64,000 nucleotides of DNA from Rhodocyclales bacterium (GCA_016183655.1 JACPEH010000002.1:62001-126000), one strand, 5' to 3'; positions 21,901-31,398 are shown, numbered from the stretch's first letter. Notes: generated by a model from the letters alone, not told the origin. Translations and numbers: made by a program.

Positions 21901-22610
21901 ACGTCAACCGCAACATGATCGGTGCCGTCGTCGGCGTCCAGCCCTTCGGCGGCGAAGGACTCTCCGGCACCGGCCCCAAGGCCGGCGGCCCGCTCTACCT
22001 GCACCGCCTGGCCGGCACGCCGGCGGTGACGCCGGCAATGCTTGCGGCCGAGCCCGGTGCCGCCTTTCCCGAAACGTTGCGCAGTCTCGCCGACTGGGCC
22101 GATAAAGCGGGCTACCGGAAGGTCGTCGACCTTTGCCGCGACTACGCCGCACAGACGCTGCTGCCGCTGCAGCTGGTCCTGCCCGGGCCGACCGGTGAGC
22201 GCAACACGCTCCGTTTCGCGCCGCGCGGCCGCCTGCTGTGCGTGGCGGCCGACGCCGAGTTGCTGCTGCAGCAGCTCGCCGCGGTGTTCGCCAGCGGCAA
22301 TCGGGCAGCCGTCGCCGACACGCCGGCCGGCCGGGAAATGTGTGCGCTGCTGCCGCGGGCGCTGGCCGCGCAAATCGAACTGCGCGCCGAAGGCGAACTG
22401 TCCGGCATCGCCGGCGTGCTGTTCGCCGGTGCCGGCGAGGCCGGCCTGTGCCGTCGGCTGGCGGCGGCGGACGGGCCGCTGATTCCGCTCTATCGCGAGT
22501 CGCCGGCGACCCGGCAGTACCCGCTGTTCCGCATGTCGACGGAGCGTGTGCTGAGCGTGAATACGACGGCGGCCGGCGGCAACGCGAGCCTGATGACGTT
22601 GGGCGTCTGA
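18999..22610 (+). CDS. putA: Bifunctional proline dehydrogenase / glutamate-semialdehyde dehydrogenase
   Basis: This 1203-residue membrane-associated flavoenzyme oxidises proline to glutamate in two channelled steps. The N-terminal third carries the FAD-binding proline dehydrogenase barrel (GPGISVKLSALHPRY, RLVKGAYWDSEIK). The aldehyde dehydrogenase domain follows, with ISPWNFPLAIF, the general-base segment IAETGGQNAM and catalytic Cys817 (SAGQRCSALR). A C-terminal ALDH-superfamily-like extension completes a long-type PutA. The usual N-terminal ribbon-helix-helix DNA-binding domain is missing, so regulation must come from elsewhere, most likely the adjacent Lrp-type gene. Confidence 0.96.
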   Translation: MNANTDMCLREAIRAAYRRDEAACVAALAQQLAAAHYDREAVAGEARALVEAVRRQRRHASGVDHLMHEFSLSSQEGIALMCLAEALLRIPDAATVDRLIRDKLSRGDWAAHLGGSPSLFVNAATWGLMITGKLVATHSETALGGALTRILAKGGEPLIRKSVDFAMRLLGQQFVMGETIEAALQRAQANEARGYGHSFDMLGEAALTAADAERYAAAYAQAIHAIGTAAAGRGVVAGPGISVKLSALHPRYVRAQRARVMAELLPRLKELALLARRYDIGLNIDAEEADRLELSLDLLDALAADPELAGWHGLGFVIQAYQKRCPFVVDHLVDLARRTRRRLMVRLVKGAYWDSEIKRAQVDGLVDYPVYTRKPHSDLAYLVCAERLLAAPEAIYPQFATHNAHTLATVRQMAKARGVHDYEFQCLHGMGEPLYDNVVGAGGRGSRCRIYAPVGTHETLLPYLVRRLLENGANSSFVNRIVDPAVSIDELIEDPLATVRASGGCRHPAIPLPRNLYGEARPNSAGVDLSDEATIADLERTLGDASCRQWRALPLVAGVDAATGEPLPVRNPADRWQQVGTVIEADADLVDRALANAEAASDGWHRTPPGDRAALLCRAADLLEEHRSEIIGLCAREAGKTWANAVAEVREAVDFCRYYAQQLRAGFPNPPAAPRPVACISPWNFPLAIFVGEVSAALAAGSPVLAKPAEQTPLVAHLAVRLFHEAGIPAAVLQFLPGRGETVGARLTADRRVRGVVFTGSTEVARLINRSIAGRDDVRLIAETGGQNAMIVDSSALPEQVVQDVLASGFDSAGQRCSALRVLCLQQEIAGPTLAMLQAAMRELTIGDPLRLATDVGPVIDEEARGKLLAHIERMRARGHAVHQLPLPASCADGCFVPPTLIEIASLSELQHEVFGPVVHVLRFAADTLPALIDGINATGYGLTLGIHSRIDETVELIAARAQVGNLYVNRNMIGAVVGVQPFGGEGLSGTGPKAGGPLYLHRLAGTPAVTPAMLAAEPGAAFPETLRSLADWADKAGYRKVVDLCRDYAAQTLLPLQLVLPGPTGERNTLRFAPRGRLLCVAADAELLLQQLAAVFASGNRAAVADTPAGREMCALLPRALAAQIELRAEGELSGIAGVLFAGAGEAGLCRRLAAADGPLIPLYRESPATRQYPLFRMSTERVLSVNTTAAGGNASLMTLGV

Positions 22611-22848
22611 GGCAGCGGCAAGCCGCGGATCGAGTTGCGGTAGATCAAAGATTAATCGTCATTCCGAACTAGATTGAAGAAGCAAGTCGGTCGTGGGTTG
22701 GAGGGCGACGGGACCGTTTCGGCAATTGCAGCCTGACCTGTCCGTCGGAGGAAAATAACGGTCATCGGAATCGGCCGGCTCATCGCTCTTCTTGTGGAAG
22801 ATTCACGCCGTGCAGTGAGGTGTTCCTTTTTCCCGAGGAGGGAATGAC

Positions 22849-23742
22849 ATGAAAACCAAAAACCTGATGACCGCCGTGCTGCTTGGCGCCGGTTTGTCCG
22901 CCACCTCGTCCGTGGTCGAGGCGCAAACGCTGGAAAAGATCGCCAGCAGCAACAGGATCACCGTTTCCTATCGTGAAGCGGCCGTGCCGTTCAGCTATTC
23001 GCTCAGCCCGACGAAAGCTGTCGGCTTCTCGGTGGATCTGACCGAAGCCATCATCGACGATGTGCGGAGGAAACTGAAGCGGCCGAACCTTGAGGTCGCC
23101 TACATCCCGGTCACCGGCCAAACCCGCATTCCGCTGCTGGTCAACGGAACCTACGACCTCGAATGCGGCTCGACCACCAACAACGTCGCGCGCGGCAAGG
23201 AAGTGAGCTTTTCCATCAGCCACTTCTACAGCGGTACGCGCCTGCTGACCAGGACCGGCTCGAACGTGAAGAACTATGCCGACCTGGCCAGGCAGCCGGT
23301 CGCCACCACCGCCGGCAGCACGAACGAGAAGGTCCTCCGCAAGTACAGCGCCGACAACAATCTCGACATCCAGGTCGTGCTTGGCAAGGATTACGCGGAA
23401 TCGCTGCAGCTGGTGGAAAGCGACCGAGCGGTGGCGGTCGCGCTGGACGACATCCTGCTGTTCGGCCTGCGCGCGAACTCGAAGAATCCGGCGGCGCTCG
23501 CCGTCGTCGGCGACACGCTGCAGGTCGAACCCTACGGCTGCATGCTGCGCAAGGACGACCCGGCGTTCAAGAAGCTCGTGGACGGAACCATTGCGCGCCT
23601 GATGAAGTCGGGCGAATTCGCAAGGCTGTACGCGAAGTGGTTCGAATCGCCGATTCCGCCAAACGGCGTCGCCCTCAACATGCCGATGAGCGACCGGCTC
23701 AAGGCCAACCTCAAGGTGCGCAGCGACAAGCCGGAACAATGA
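22849..23742 (+). CDS. Periplasmic amino-acid-binding protein (GltI-like)
   Basis: This is a 297-residue solute-binding protein family 3 member with a signal peptide to about residue 26 (SSVVEAQ). The opening ITVSYREAAVPFSY, GFSVDLTEAIIDDV and DLECGSTTNNVARGKEVSFS match glutamate/aspartate receptors. A ribosome site GAGGAGGG lies 9 nt upstream. No permease or ATPase genes follow, so this is an orphan binding protein; its position next to putA suggests a link to amino-acid use but does not prove it. Confidence 0.88.
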   Translation: MKTKNLMTAVLLGAGLSATSSVVEAQTLEKIASSNRITVSYREAAVPFSYSLSPTKAVGFSVDLTEAIIDDVRRKLKRPNLEVAYIPVTGQTRIPLLVNGTYDLECGSTTNNVARGKEVSFSISHFYSGTRLLTRTGSNVKNYADLARQPVATTAGSTNEKVLRKYSADNNLDIQVVLGKDYAESLQLVESDRAVAVALDDILLFGLRANSKNPAALAVVGDTLQVEPYGCMLRKDDPAFKKLVDGTIARLMKSGEFARLYAKWFESPIPPNGVALNMPMSDRLKANLKVRSDKPEQ

Positions 23743-23845
23743 GCGTCGGTGGCCGGAGGGAGCGCGGGCGGTAGGTGGCACGCGCCGGGATCGGCCGGCT
23801 GGATCGGGGCGGTGAATTCTGTTAGCGTCGCCTTCATCTGCCGGC

Positions 23846-26800
23846 TTGGCGCCCGCTCCCGCTTCCGTGACCGTGAATCCCCCATCGACCGACCCGCACA
23901 ACGAGGAAATCGCCCGCCTGCGCAGCGCGCTCGACGACGTCGGCGCCTACGTCTTCACCAAGGACCGCGAGGGGCGCTACACCTACGCCAACCGCATGGT
24001 CTGCGAGCTGTTCGGCGCGCCGCTGGCGGGCATCGTCGGGCGGGCGGACGAGGATTTCTTCGACCTCTCGGTGTCGAACGACCTGCGCGTCAACGACCGG
24101 CAGGTGCTCGACACCGGCGTGTCGATCGAGCGCGAGGAGCGCACCGTCGTCGCGCAGACCGGCGAGACGCGCTACTACTGGGCGGTGAAGAAGCCGCTGC
24201 GCGACGCCGGCGGCACGATCGTCGGCCTGATCGGGGTGTCCACCGACATCACCGCGCGCAAGCAGGCCGAGGTGGCGATGGGCGAGGCGCAGGCCCGCTT
24301 CCGCGAGCTGTTCGAGCAGGCGCCGCTGGGCATCTGGCTGATGGACGGCGACAGCCGGATCGTCGAGTGCAACGCGAAATTCGCCGACTACGCCGGCGCG
24401 CCGCGCGAGCGGATCATCGGCTTCCGCATGCTGGAAGAGGCGCAGTACCCGGCGCTGGCGGCACCGATCGGCCGGGCGCTGCGCGGCGAGGCCTGCAGCA
24501 TCGACGCCGAGTACCGTTCCACGACCGGCGGTCGTAGCGGCGTCTATCGCTTCCACTTCCAGCCGCATTACTCCGCCGGCGAGCTGCGCGGCGTGCTCGC
24601 CTTCGCCGAGGACATCGGCGAGGCGCGGCGGATCGAGAACGCGCTGAAGGACCGCGAGGCGCTGCTGACGAAGATCTTCGACACCGCCAGCGTGGCCATT
24701 TTCCTGGTCGATCCGCAGGGCGTCATCACCCACGCCAACCAATGCATGGCGGAGATGTTCGGCTGCCCGCTGTCCGCGCTGGTCGGCCGCGAGTACGTGG
24801 CCTGCGTGCATCCGCAGGAGCGCGAAACGGCGCGGGCGAAGATGCTGGCGCTGCTGGCGAGCACGGTGCCGTCGGTGGACCTGGAGCGCCTCTACTGGCG
24901 CGAGGATGGCAGCGAGTTCTGGGGACGCCTCACCGGTCGTCGCTTCCAGGATGCGTTGGGGACGGAGCTCGGCCTGGTCGGCGTCATCGCCGACATCACC
25001 GAGGGCAAGCTGGCGCGGCAGCGGGTCGAGGCGGAGCGGCAGCGCTTCCGCGACCTGGTCGATTCGACCTCCGGCATCGTCTGGGAGGGCGACGCGCAGA
25101 CCTTCGCCTTCACCTTCGTCAGCCAGGAGGCCGAGCGCCTGCTCGGCTATCCGGTCGACGACTGGTACCGGCCGGGTTTCTGGGTCGAGCACCTGCACCC
25201 CGACGATCGTTCGTGGGCGGTCGACTACTGCGCGTCCTGCACCGGCCGCCTGGAGAACCACGACTTCGAGTATCGCTTCATCGCCCGCGACGGGCGCACG
25301 GTGTGGTTGCGCGACATCGTCAAGGTGGTCGAGGAGGACGGGGCGCCGCGCTGGCTGCGCGGCGTGATGGTCGACATCACGGCGAGCAAGCGCGCGTCGC
25401 AGCGCCACGCCAGCGTCGTCGAGTCGGCGATGGACGGCTTCGTCGTGTTCGGTCCGGACGGCCGCGTGCGCGAGCACAACCGGGCCTTCTGCGCGCTGAC
25501 CGGCTATGCCGCGGCGGAGGTCGTTACCCTCGCGGTCGGCGACTTCGATGCGATGCAGACCGCCGACGAGATCGCCGCCCGCATCCGGCGCATCGTCGGC
25601 GAGGGCGGCGACCGCTTCGAGACGCGCTGGCGCCGCAGGGGCGGCGAGATCATCGACGTCGAGGTCACGGCGACCTACCTCAGCCTCGGCGAAGAGATCT
25701 GCGCCTTCGTGCGCGACATCACCGTGCTCAAGGAGCACGACCGGCAGCTCGACCGCATCGCGCATTACGACTCGCTGACCGGCGTGCCGAACCGCACGCT
25801 GCTCGCCGACCGGATGAAGCAGGCGCTGGCGCAGGCGCACCGCGCCCGCCACATGCTGGCGATCTGCTACCTGGACCTGGACGGCTTCAAGCCGATCAAC
25901 GACAACTTCGGCCACGACACCGGCGACCACGTCCTGGTCGAGGTCGCCGCGCGGCTGCAGGACTGCCTGCGCGCCAGCGACACCGTCTCCCGCGTCGGCG
26001 GCGACGAGTTCGTGCTGCTGCTGCAGGGGATCGACGACCTCGACGAATGCAAGCTGGCGCTGGCCCGCATCCTCGGCGAGATCGCCCGCCCGATGACGGT
26101 CGACGGCCACGACATCCGCCTCTCCGGCAGCCTCGGCGTCGCCCTCTATCCGAAGGACGACGCCGACAGCGACACGCTGCTGCGCCATGCCGACCAGGCG
26201 ATGTACCTGGCCAAGCAGGGCGGCCGCAACCGCTTCCACCTGTTCGACCCCGAGCACGATCGCCTCGCCCGCGAGCGCACCGAGCGCCTGGTGCGGATCG
26301 TGCAGGCGCAGCGCGATCGCGAGTTCGTCCTCTACTACCAGCCGCAGGTGGACATGCGCCTGGGCCGCGTCGTCGGTGCCGAGGCGCTGATCCGCTGGCA
26401 GCACCCGCAGCGCGGCGTGCTGCCGCCGGCGGACTTCCTGTCGGTGATCGAGGACAGCGAACTGATCGTCGAGGTCGGCGACTGGGTGATCGCGACCGCG
26501 CTGGCCCAGCTCGAAGCCTGGCGGCGCGCCGGCCTCAGCCTGCGCGTCGGCGTCAACGTCGCCGCCCGCCATCTGCTGCATGCCGATTTTGCGGCGCGGC
26601 TGCAGGCGCATCTGGCGGCCTTCCCGGCGGTGCCGCCGCAGTCGCTGGAACTGGAGATCCTGGAGACCGCGGCGCTGGAGGACATCGAGCACGTCTCGCG
26701 GGTGATCCGCGAGTGCCGCGCGCTCGGCGTCTCCTTCTCGCTCGATGACTTCGGCACCGGCTATTCGTCGCTGGCCTACCTGAAGTCGCTGCCGGCGGAG

Positions 26801-27082
26801 ACGGTGAAGATCGACCAGACCTTCGTCCGCGACATGCTGGTCGACGCCGAGGACCGCGCCATCGTCGAGGGCGTCATCGGGCTGGCCCGCGTCTTCCGCC
26901 GCGAGGTGATTGCCGAAGGGGTGGAGACCGCCGCCCACGGTGCCTTGCTGCTGCGCCTCGGCTGCGACCTGGCGCAGGGTTACGGCATCGCGCGGCCGAT
27001 GCCGGCCGCCGATCTGCCGGCGTGGATCGAGGCCTGGCAACCGGACCCGGGCTGGCGCAGCTACGCCGACGCCGGCGACTGA
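23846..27082 (+). CDS. Multi-PAS diguanylate cyclase/phosphodiesterase (PAS-GGDEF-EAL)
   Basis: This encodes about 1078 residues from a TTG at 23846; GTG at 23867 or 23873 are alternatives and no start has a clear ribosome site. Four or five PAS/PAC modules (about residues 20-640) precede a GGDEF domain with an intact GGDEF motif at 718-722 and an EAL domain with EAL at 846-848 followed by LIRW. Both catalytic signatures look complete, including DDFGTGYSSL and KIDQTFV. No membrane segment is apparent, so it should act as a cytoplasmic sensor that makes or breaks cyclic-di-GMP. Confidence 0.93.
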   Translation: MAPAPASVTVNPPSTDPHNEEIARLRSALDDVGAYVFTKDREGRYTYANRMVCELFGAPLAGIVGRADEDFFDLSVSNDLRVNDRQVLDTGVSIEREERTVVAQTGETRYYWAVKKPLRDAGGTIVGLIGVSTDITARKQAEVAMGEAQARFRELFEQAPLGIWLMDGDSRIVECNAKFADYAGAPRERIIGFRMLEEAQYPALAAPIGRALRGEACSIDAEYRSTTGGRSGVYRFHFQPHYSAGELRGVLAFAEDIGEARRIENALKDREALLTKIFDTASVAIFLVDPQGVITHANQCMAEMFGCPLSALVGREYVACVHPQERETARAKMLALLASTVPSVDLERLYWREDGSEFWGRLTGRRFQDALGTELGLVGVIADITEGKLARQRVEAERQRFRDLVDSTSGIVWEGDAQTFAFTFVSQEAERLLGYPVDDWYRPGFWVEHLHPDDRSWAVDYCASCTGRLENHDFEYRFIARDGRTVWLRDIVKVVEEDGAPRWLRGVMVDITASKRASQRHASVVESAMDGFVVFGPDGRVREHNRAFCALTGYAAAEVVTLAVGDFDAMQTADEIAARIRRIVGEGGDRFETRWRRRGGEIIDVEVTATYLSLGEEICAFVRDITVLKEHDRQLDRIAHYDSLTGVPNRTLLADRMKQALAQAHRARHMLAICYLDLDGFKPINDNFGHDTGDHVLVEVAARLQDCLRASDTVSRVGGDEFVLLLQGIDDLDECKLALARILGEIARPMTVDGHDIRLSGSLGVALYPKDDADSDTLLRHADQAMYLAKQGGRNRFHLFDPEHDRLARERTERLVRIVQAQRDREFVLYYQPQVDMRLGRVVGAEALIRWQHPQRGVLPPADFLSVIEDSELIVEVGDWVIATALAQLEAWRRAGLSLRVGVNVAARHLLHADFAARLQAHLAAFPAVPPQSLELEILETAALEDIEHVSRVIRECRALGVSFSLDDFGTGYSSLAYLKSLPAETVKIDQTFVRDMLVDAEDRAIVEGVIGLARVFRREVIAEGVETAAHGALLLRLGCDLAQGYGIARPMPAADLPAWIEAWQPDPGWRSYADAGD

Positions 27083-27138
27083 GGGAGTGACCGCTTCCCG
27101 GCTGTTCCGCCGTTGCGGCGGCCCGGCGGGCGGGGGGC

Positions 27139-27594
27139 TTACTTCATCTCGTAGTCGAAGGTCGCCGCGGCCTGGCCTTCGATGCTCACCTGCAGGCGCC
27201 GCCGGCCGGCCGGTTCGTCCGGGCCGACCGACCACTCGCCGACGATCTGCCCGTCCACCGGCACCAGCTGCCGCTGGCTGACCTGGCTGCGGCGCAGGTC
27301 GGGGATGTGCAGGTTCTTCGCCACCTGGCTGTCCGCTTCCTTCGCCTTCGCCGCGTCCGGCAGCACGTACTCCTCGCGCACGGCGAGGCTGCGCTTCTTC
27401 GTGCGCACTTCGATGATCCAGCCGTAGCGCTGGCCGACGGCGCGCGGCACGACGGCGGACGGCTGGAAGACGATCTCGTTGCCCTTGCCTTCCTCGAACA
27501 GGCCGAACTCGGCGCTGACGATTTCGACGTCGGGGGCGGCGACGGCCGCATTGGCGGCGAGCAGGGTGGCGACGGCGAGGGCTTTGCGGATCAT
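27139..27594 (-). CDS. Exported protein of unknown function
   Basis: This encodes 151 residues with a signal peptide to about residue 19 (AANAAVAAP). The mature part is beta-rich with a basic central segment (EVRTKKRSLAVREEY). No cysteines for lipidation and no known domain. It overlaps the PIN-domain gene by 4 nt and is the last gene of a three-gene operon beginning with the FAD oxidoreductase. Confidence 0.72.
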   Translation of the reverse strand: MIRKALAVATLLAANAAVAAPDVEIVSAEFGLFEEGKGNEIVFQPSAVVPRAVGQRYGWIIEVRTKKRSLAVREEYVLPDAAKAKEADSQVAKNLHIPDLRRSQVSQRQLVPVDGQIVGEWSVGPDEPAGRRRLQVSIEGQAAATFDYEMK

Positions 27595-28055
27595 CGGGCT
27601 TGCTCCGGGGCGGTGGTCGGGGGCGTGTCGAGCAGCGCGATGGCGCGTTCCGGCACGAGGATGGCGAACGGCGCCGGGCGGCGGCGGCTGCGTGCGAGGC
27701 GCAGCAATTCCTTGTCGCGCGTCACCAGCAGGTCGGCGCCGCAGCGCAGCGCGAGTTCCATGAACTTCTGGTCGTCGGTGTCGCGGCAGCGCGGCAGCGC
27801 GGCCAGCGCCGCGTCCGGCAGCAGCGTGTCGACGCCGGTCGCCAGCGCGCGGTAGGCGGCGTGCAGCGCCTGCTGCGCGGCGGCATCGAGCGCGAACTGC
27901 GGGTAGCCGAGTACGCGTTCGAGTTCGCCGAGGCAGGCGGCGTCGGTGAAGCAGCGGGCGCGGCCGGCAGCCAGCGCGCGGCCCAGCGGCTCGCTGCGCG
28001 GGTCGCGCCAGTAGAGCAGTTCGAGGACGACGTTGGTGTCGAGGACGAGCTTCAC
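27591..28055 (-). CDS. PIN-domain putative ribonuclease
   Basis: This is a 154-residue PIN-domain protein. Acidic residues expected for the metal site are visible at Asp6 (VLDTNVV), a Glu in LGELERVLG, Asp112-Asp113 region ([14 protein letters not shown]) and [12 protein letters not shown] proteins are frequently the toxin half of toxin-antitoxin pairs, but no antitoxin-like partner sits beside it; both neighbours overlap it by 4 nt and are unrelated. It may therefore act as a solitary RNase of the COG1569 type. Confidence 0.8.
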   Translation of the reverse strand: MKLVLDTNVVLELLYWRDPRSEPLGRALAAGRARCFTDAACLGELERVLGYPQFALDAAAQQALHAAYRALATGVDTLLPDAALAALPRCRDTDDQKFMELALRCGADLLVTRDKELLRLARSRRRPAPFAILVPERAIALLDTPPTTAPEQAR

Positions 28056-29173
28056 GCGAGGAGTTCGCTGACTGCCGCGTCGGCGATGGCGAGCGCGGAC
28101 GTGAGTCCCGGCGACTCGATGCCGAAGAGGTTCACCAGGCCGGGCACGCCGTGCGTCGCCGGCCCCTGGATCAGGAAGTCGGCGGCCGGGTCGTCGGCGC
28201 CGCTGATCTTCGGCCGCACGCCGCTGTAGGCCGGCGCCAGCGCGCCGTCCGGCAGCGCCGGCCAGTAGCGGCGCACTTCAGCGTAGAAGCCGGCGCTGCG
28301 CTGCGGGTCGACGGCGTAGTCGGGGCGGTCGATCCAGTCGTCGGCCAGCCATTCGACGTCGGGGCCGAAGCGCGCCTGGCCGCCAAGGTCCAGCGTCAGG
28401 TGCACGCCGAGGCCGCCCGGCTCCGGCAGCGGGTAGATCAGCCGCGAGAAGGGCGCGCGGCCGGCGAGGCTGTAGTAGTTGCCCTTGGCGTAATGCGGCG
28501 TCGGGCAGTGCGCCGGCGGGAAGCCGGCGAGACTGCGTGCCACCTGCGTCGCGGCGAGGCCGGCGGCGTTGACCACGCAATGGGTCCTGAGCTGCGTCGC
28601 GTCGTTCCCTTCGCCGATCTCCAGCACGATGCCGTCGCCGTCGATGCGGCCGCGCACGAGCGGGCTCTTCAGCGCCAGCGCCGCGCCGTGGCGCTCGGCG
28701 TCGCCGAGCAGCGCCAGCATCAGGCCGTGGCTGTCGACGATGCCGGTCGACGGCGAGGAGAGCGCGGCGATGCAGGCGAGGTTCGGTTCCATCGCCCTCG
28801 CTGCGGCGGCGTCGAGCAGGACGAGGTCGTCGACGCCGTTGGCCAGGCCCTGCCGGCGCAGGGCTTCCAGCTTCGGCAGTTGTGCCTCGCTGGTGGCGAC
28901 GACCAGCTTGCCGCAGCGGCGGTGGGCGACGTGCTGCTCGGCGCAGAAGCGGTACAGCGTGTCGCGGCCGGCGACGCACAGCGCCGCCTTGCGCGACCCG
29001 CCCGGGTAGTAGAGGCCGGCGTGGATGACTTCGCTGTTGCGCGCGCTGGTCTCCGTGCCGAAGGCGTCGTGCCGTTCGAGGATCACGGTTTCGATGCCGC
29101 GCCGCGCCAGCACACGCGCACAGGCGAGGCCGACGACGCCGGCGCCGATGACGACTGCTTCGATCTGTTCCAT
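28052..29173 (-). CDS. FAD-dependent oxidoreductase, L-2-hydroxyglutarate oxidase-like
   Basis: This is a 373-residue DAO-family flavoprotein. The dinucleotide-binding motif [15 protein letters not shown] is near residue 8, followed by [18 protein letters not shown], which is typical of LhgO/YgaF-like L-2-hydroxyglutarate dehydrogenases. A second FAD-contact segment near the C-terminus reads [18 protein letters not shown]. It is the first gene of the operon with the PIN and exported-protein genes. Substrate is inferred from family resemblance only. Confidence 0.87.
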   Translation of the reverse strand: MEQIEAVVIGAGVVGLACARVLARRGIETVILERHDAFGTETSARNSEVIHAGLYYPGGSRKAALCVAGRDTLYRFCAEQHVAHRRCGKLVVATSEAQLPKLEALRRQGLANGVDDLVLLDAAAARAMEPNLACIAALSSPSTGIVDSHGLMLALLGDAERHGAALALKSPLVRGRIDGDGIVLEIGEGNDATQLRTHCVVNAAGLAATQVARSLAGFPPAHCPTPHYAKGNYYSLAGRAPFSRLIYPLPEPGGLGVHLTLDLGGQARFGPDVEWLADDWIDRPDYAVDPQRSAGFYAEVRRYWPALPDGALAPAYSGVRPKISGADDPAADFLIQGPATHGVPGLVNLFGIESPGLTSALAIADAAVSELLA

Positions 29174-29227
29174 AGGGGTGGCATTGTAAGGGGGATCGAC
29201 GCCCGGGCGGCAGCCGGGCGCGCTGCC

Positions 29228-29259
29228 GCCCCCGGACCTTCAGGTCGGGGAGCTTCACG
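29228..29259 (-). repeat. Hairpin copy 3 of the dispersed repeat
   Basis: Read on the minus strand it reproduces the first palindrome of the 129-bp repeat (GTGAAGCTCCCCGACCTGAA and beyond), flanked by a GC-rich part that is only loosely similar to the rest of the full copies. It sits between divergently transcribed genes, 70 bp before dusC. Confidence 0.7.
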
Positions 29260-29328
29260 GCCAGGAGCGGCCGGCGCGCGGTAAAATGCGGTTTTCGCTC
29301 GCCCTTTCCCCTGTCTTTTCCCGCCCCG

Positions 29329-30309
29329 ATGTCCCGACTCCTGCTCGCCCCGATGGAAGGCCTCGCCGACGACGTGCTGCGCGAGGTGCTGACGCGCGTC
29401 GGCGGCTACGACCACGCGGTGACCGAGTTCGTCCGCGTCTCCGGCACGCTGCTGCCGGCGCGCGCGTTCACGCGCATCTCGCCGGAGCTGCTGAACGGCG
29501 GCAAGACCGAGGCGGGGACGCCGGTCGTCGTGCAGCTGCTCGGCAGCGACCCGGCGTGCATGGCCGGCAACGCGGCGCGTCTGGCGCAGCTGGCACCGCC
29601 GGGGATCGACCTCAACTTCGGCTGCCCGGCGCCGTGCGTCAACCGCCATCGCGGCGGCGCCGCGCTGCTCGGCGAGCCGGAGCTGCTCAACGCCATCGTC
29701 GCCGCGGTGCGCGCGGCGGTGCCGGCGGCGATCCCGGTCAGCGCCAAGATGCGGCTGGGCATCGCCGACACGGCGCTGGCGATCGACTGCGCGACGGCAC
29801 TGGCCGAGGGCGGCGCCGCCTCGCTGGTGGTGCATGCGCGGACCAAGGAGCAGGGCTACAAGCCGCCGGCGCACTGGGAATGGTTCGCCGCGATCCGCGC
29901 CGCGGTGCCGGTGCCGGTGATCGCCAACGGCGAGGTGTGGACGGTCGACGACTGGCGCCGCTGCCGCGCGGTGAGCGGCTGCGCCGACGTGATGCTCGGC
30001 CGCGGCGCGGTCTCCGATCCGTATCTGGCGCGGCGCATCCGCGGCGACGCGGCGGTGGCGCCGACCGCGGACGAGTGGGCGGCGCTGCTGCCGCAGCTCG
30101 CCGCCTTCTGGCAGGGCGTGCAGGACAAGGTCGAAGCGCGCCATGCGCCGGGCCGGCTGAAGCTGTGGCTCGGCTACCTGCGCCGCACCTGGCCGCAGGC
30201 CGAGGCGCTGCACGCGGCGATCCGGCCGCTGCGCATGCCGGCGGAGATCACGGCGCTGCTCGATGCGCTGCTGCCGCCGCATTCTTCAACGATCCGCGCG
30301 GCGGCGTAG
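29329..30309 (+). CDS. dusC: tRNA-dihydrouridine(16) synthase
   Basis: This 326-residue FMN enzyme reduces uridine 16 in the tRNA D-loop. The family start [12 protein letters not shown], the [10 protein letters not shown] motif region, and the FMN-binding [13 protein letters not shown] and [15 protein letters not shown] segments are present. Length and overall sequence fit DusC rather than DusA or DusB. It heads a run of three closely spaced plus-strand genes. Confidence 0.9.
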   Translation: MSRLLLAPMEGLADDVLREVLTRVGGYDHAVTEFVRVSGTLLPARAFTRISPELLNGGKTEAGTPVVVQLLGSDPACMAGNAARLAQLAPPGIDLNFGCPAPCVNRHRGGAALLGEPELLNAIVAAVRAAVPAAIPVSAKMRLGIADTALAIDCATALAEGGAASLVVHARTKEQGYKPPAHWEWFAAIRAAVPVPVIANGEVWTVDDWRRCRAVSGCADVMLGRGAVSDPYLARRIRGDAAVAPTADEWAALLPQLAAFWQGVQDKVEARHAPGRLKLWLGYLRRTWPQAEALHAAIRPLRMPAEITALLDALLPPHSSTIRAAA

Positions 30310-30312
30310 GCC

Positions 30313-30996
30313 ATGTACGCCAACTCCCGCGTGCCGCAGAGCGCGCAGACCGGCATCCACGAGCGCCTCGCCGAACTGGTCGACCGCCACCGGCGCGAGC
30401 CATTCCGCAAGCCGGTCCTCGACTACAACCGCGCCGCCTTCGACGCGAGCATGGCGGCGTGGGGCGGTGCCAGTAACGCCAATGCGCCGCTGATCCTCGA
30501 CGCCGCCTGCGGTACCGGCGCCAGCAGCGTGCTGCTGGCGGAGCGGAATCCGGATTGTTTCGTGATCGGCGTCGACCAGTCGGCGGCGCGCCTCGACACG
30601 GAGAAGGGTGCGCTGCCGGGCAACCTCTGCCTGGTCCGTGCCGACCTCGTCGACTACTGGCGCCTGCTCGCCGAACGCGGCGTGCGCCTGCATCGCCACT
30701 GCCTGTTCTACCCCAACCCGTGGCCGAAGATTGGCCACCTGTCGCGGCGCTGGCACGGGCACGCGGTGTTCCCGGTGCTGCCGGCGCTCGGCGGCATCAT
30801 TGAATGTCGCAGCAACTGGCGCATCTACGTCGAGGAATTCGCCTTCGCGCTCGGCCGCCTGCTCGGCCGCGAGATCGCCTGGGAGGCCTTTGTTCCCGAC
30901 GAACCGGTCTCGCCGTTCGAACGCAAGTACCGCGATTCGGGGCAGCAGCTCTATCGCTGCGAGGTCGACCTGCGCGACCTGCGGAGCGCCGCGTGA
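30313..30996 (+). CDS. TrmB-like SAM-dependent RNA methyltransferase
   Basis: This is a 227-residue class I methyltransferase starting 3 bp after dusC. The SAM motif LDAACGTGASSVLL and the downstream YPNPWPKIGHLSRRWHGH match the PDPWPKKRH signature of tRNA (guanine-N7) methyltransferases. It differs from canonical TrmB in its N-terminus, so it may be a paralogue with another target. Placement between dusC and a cysteine-cluster gene supports an RNA-modification context. Confidence 0.82.
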   Translation: MYANSRVPQSAQTGIHERLAELVDRHRREPFRKPVLDYNRAAFDASMAAWGGASNANAPLILDAACGTGASSVLLAERNPDCFVIGVDQSAARLDTEKGALPGNLCLVRADLVDYWRLLAERGVRLHRHCLFYPNPWPKIGHLSRRWHGHAVFPVLPALGGIIECRSNWRIYVEEFAFALGRLLGREIAWEAFVPDEPVSPFERKYRDSGQQLYRCEVDLRDLRSAA

Positions 30997-31325
30997 GCGA
31001 CGGGGCGAATCCGTGCACCGCCTGCGGCGCCTGCTGCGCCGCCTTCCGCGTCGACTTCCACCCGGTCGAGCTGGCCGGCGGCGCCTTCGCCTGGGCCGGC
31101 GGCGTGCCGCTTGCGCTGACCGTGCCGGTGACGGCGCAACTCGTGCGCATGCGCGGCAGCGACGCCTCGCCGCCGCGCTGCGCGGCGCTCGCGGGGACGG
31201 TCGGCGAATGCGTCGCCTGCACCATCTACGACGCCCGGCCGTCGCCCTGTCGCGAGTTCGACCCCAGCCACGACGCCTGCGCCCGTGCGCGGGCACGGCA
31301 CGGCCTGCCGCCGCTGCCCGTCTGA
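30993..31325 (+). CDS. YkgJ family cysteine-cluster protein
   Basis: This is a 110-residue protein starting with GTG that overlaps the stop of the methyltransferase gene. The N-terminal PCTACGACC cluster and a second Cys pair (ECVACTIYDARPSPC) match the YkgJ/CxxCxxCC family, proposed zinc- or iron-chelating proteins of unknown role. The compact length is normal. Confidence 0.85.
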   Translation: MSDGANPCTACGACCAAFRVDFHPVELAGGAFAWAGGVPLALTVPVTAQLVRMRGSDASPPRCAALAGTVGECVACTIYDARPSPCREFDPSHDACARARARHGLPPLPV

Positions 31326-31337
31326 CCACGCCTCGGG

Positions 31338-31372
31338 CGCAAGCCCCGGACCTTCAGGTCGGGGAGCTTCGC
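31338..31372 (-). repeat. Hairpin copy 4 of the dispersed repeat
   Basis: AAGCCCCGGACCTTCAGGTC followed by GGGGAGCTTC is the reverse complement of the first palindrome of the 129-bp repeat. It lies directly after the YkgJ gene and could also work as a weak transcription terminator. Confidence 0.7.
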
Positions 31373-31398
31373 ATCCAGATCTCTATAAGACTGCGCGG

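Noticed and set aside
22640-22760. Sigma-54 promoter or FNR box upstream of the amino-acid-binding protein
   Set aside because: The GG and GC elements are not correctly spaced, and TTGCGGTAGATCAA has only one good FNR half-site.
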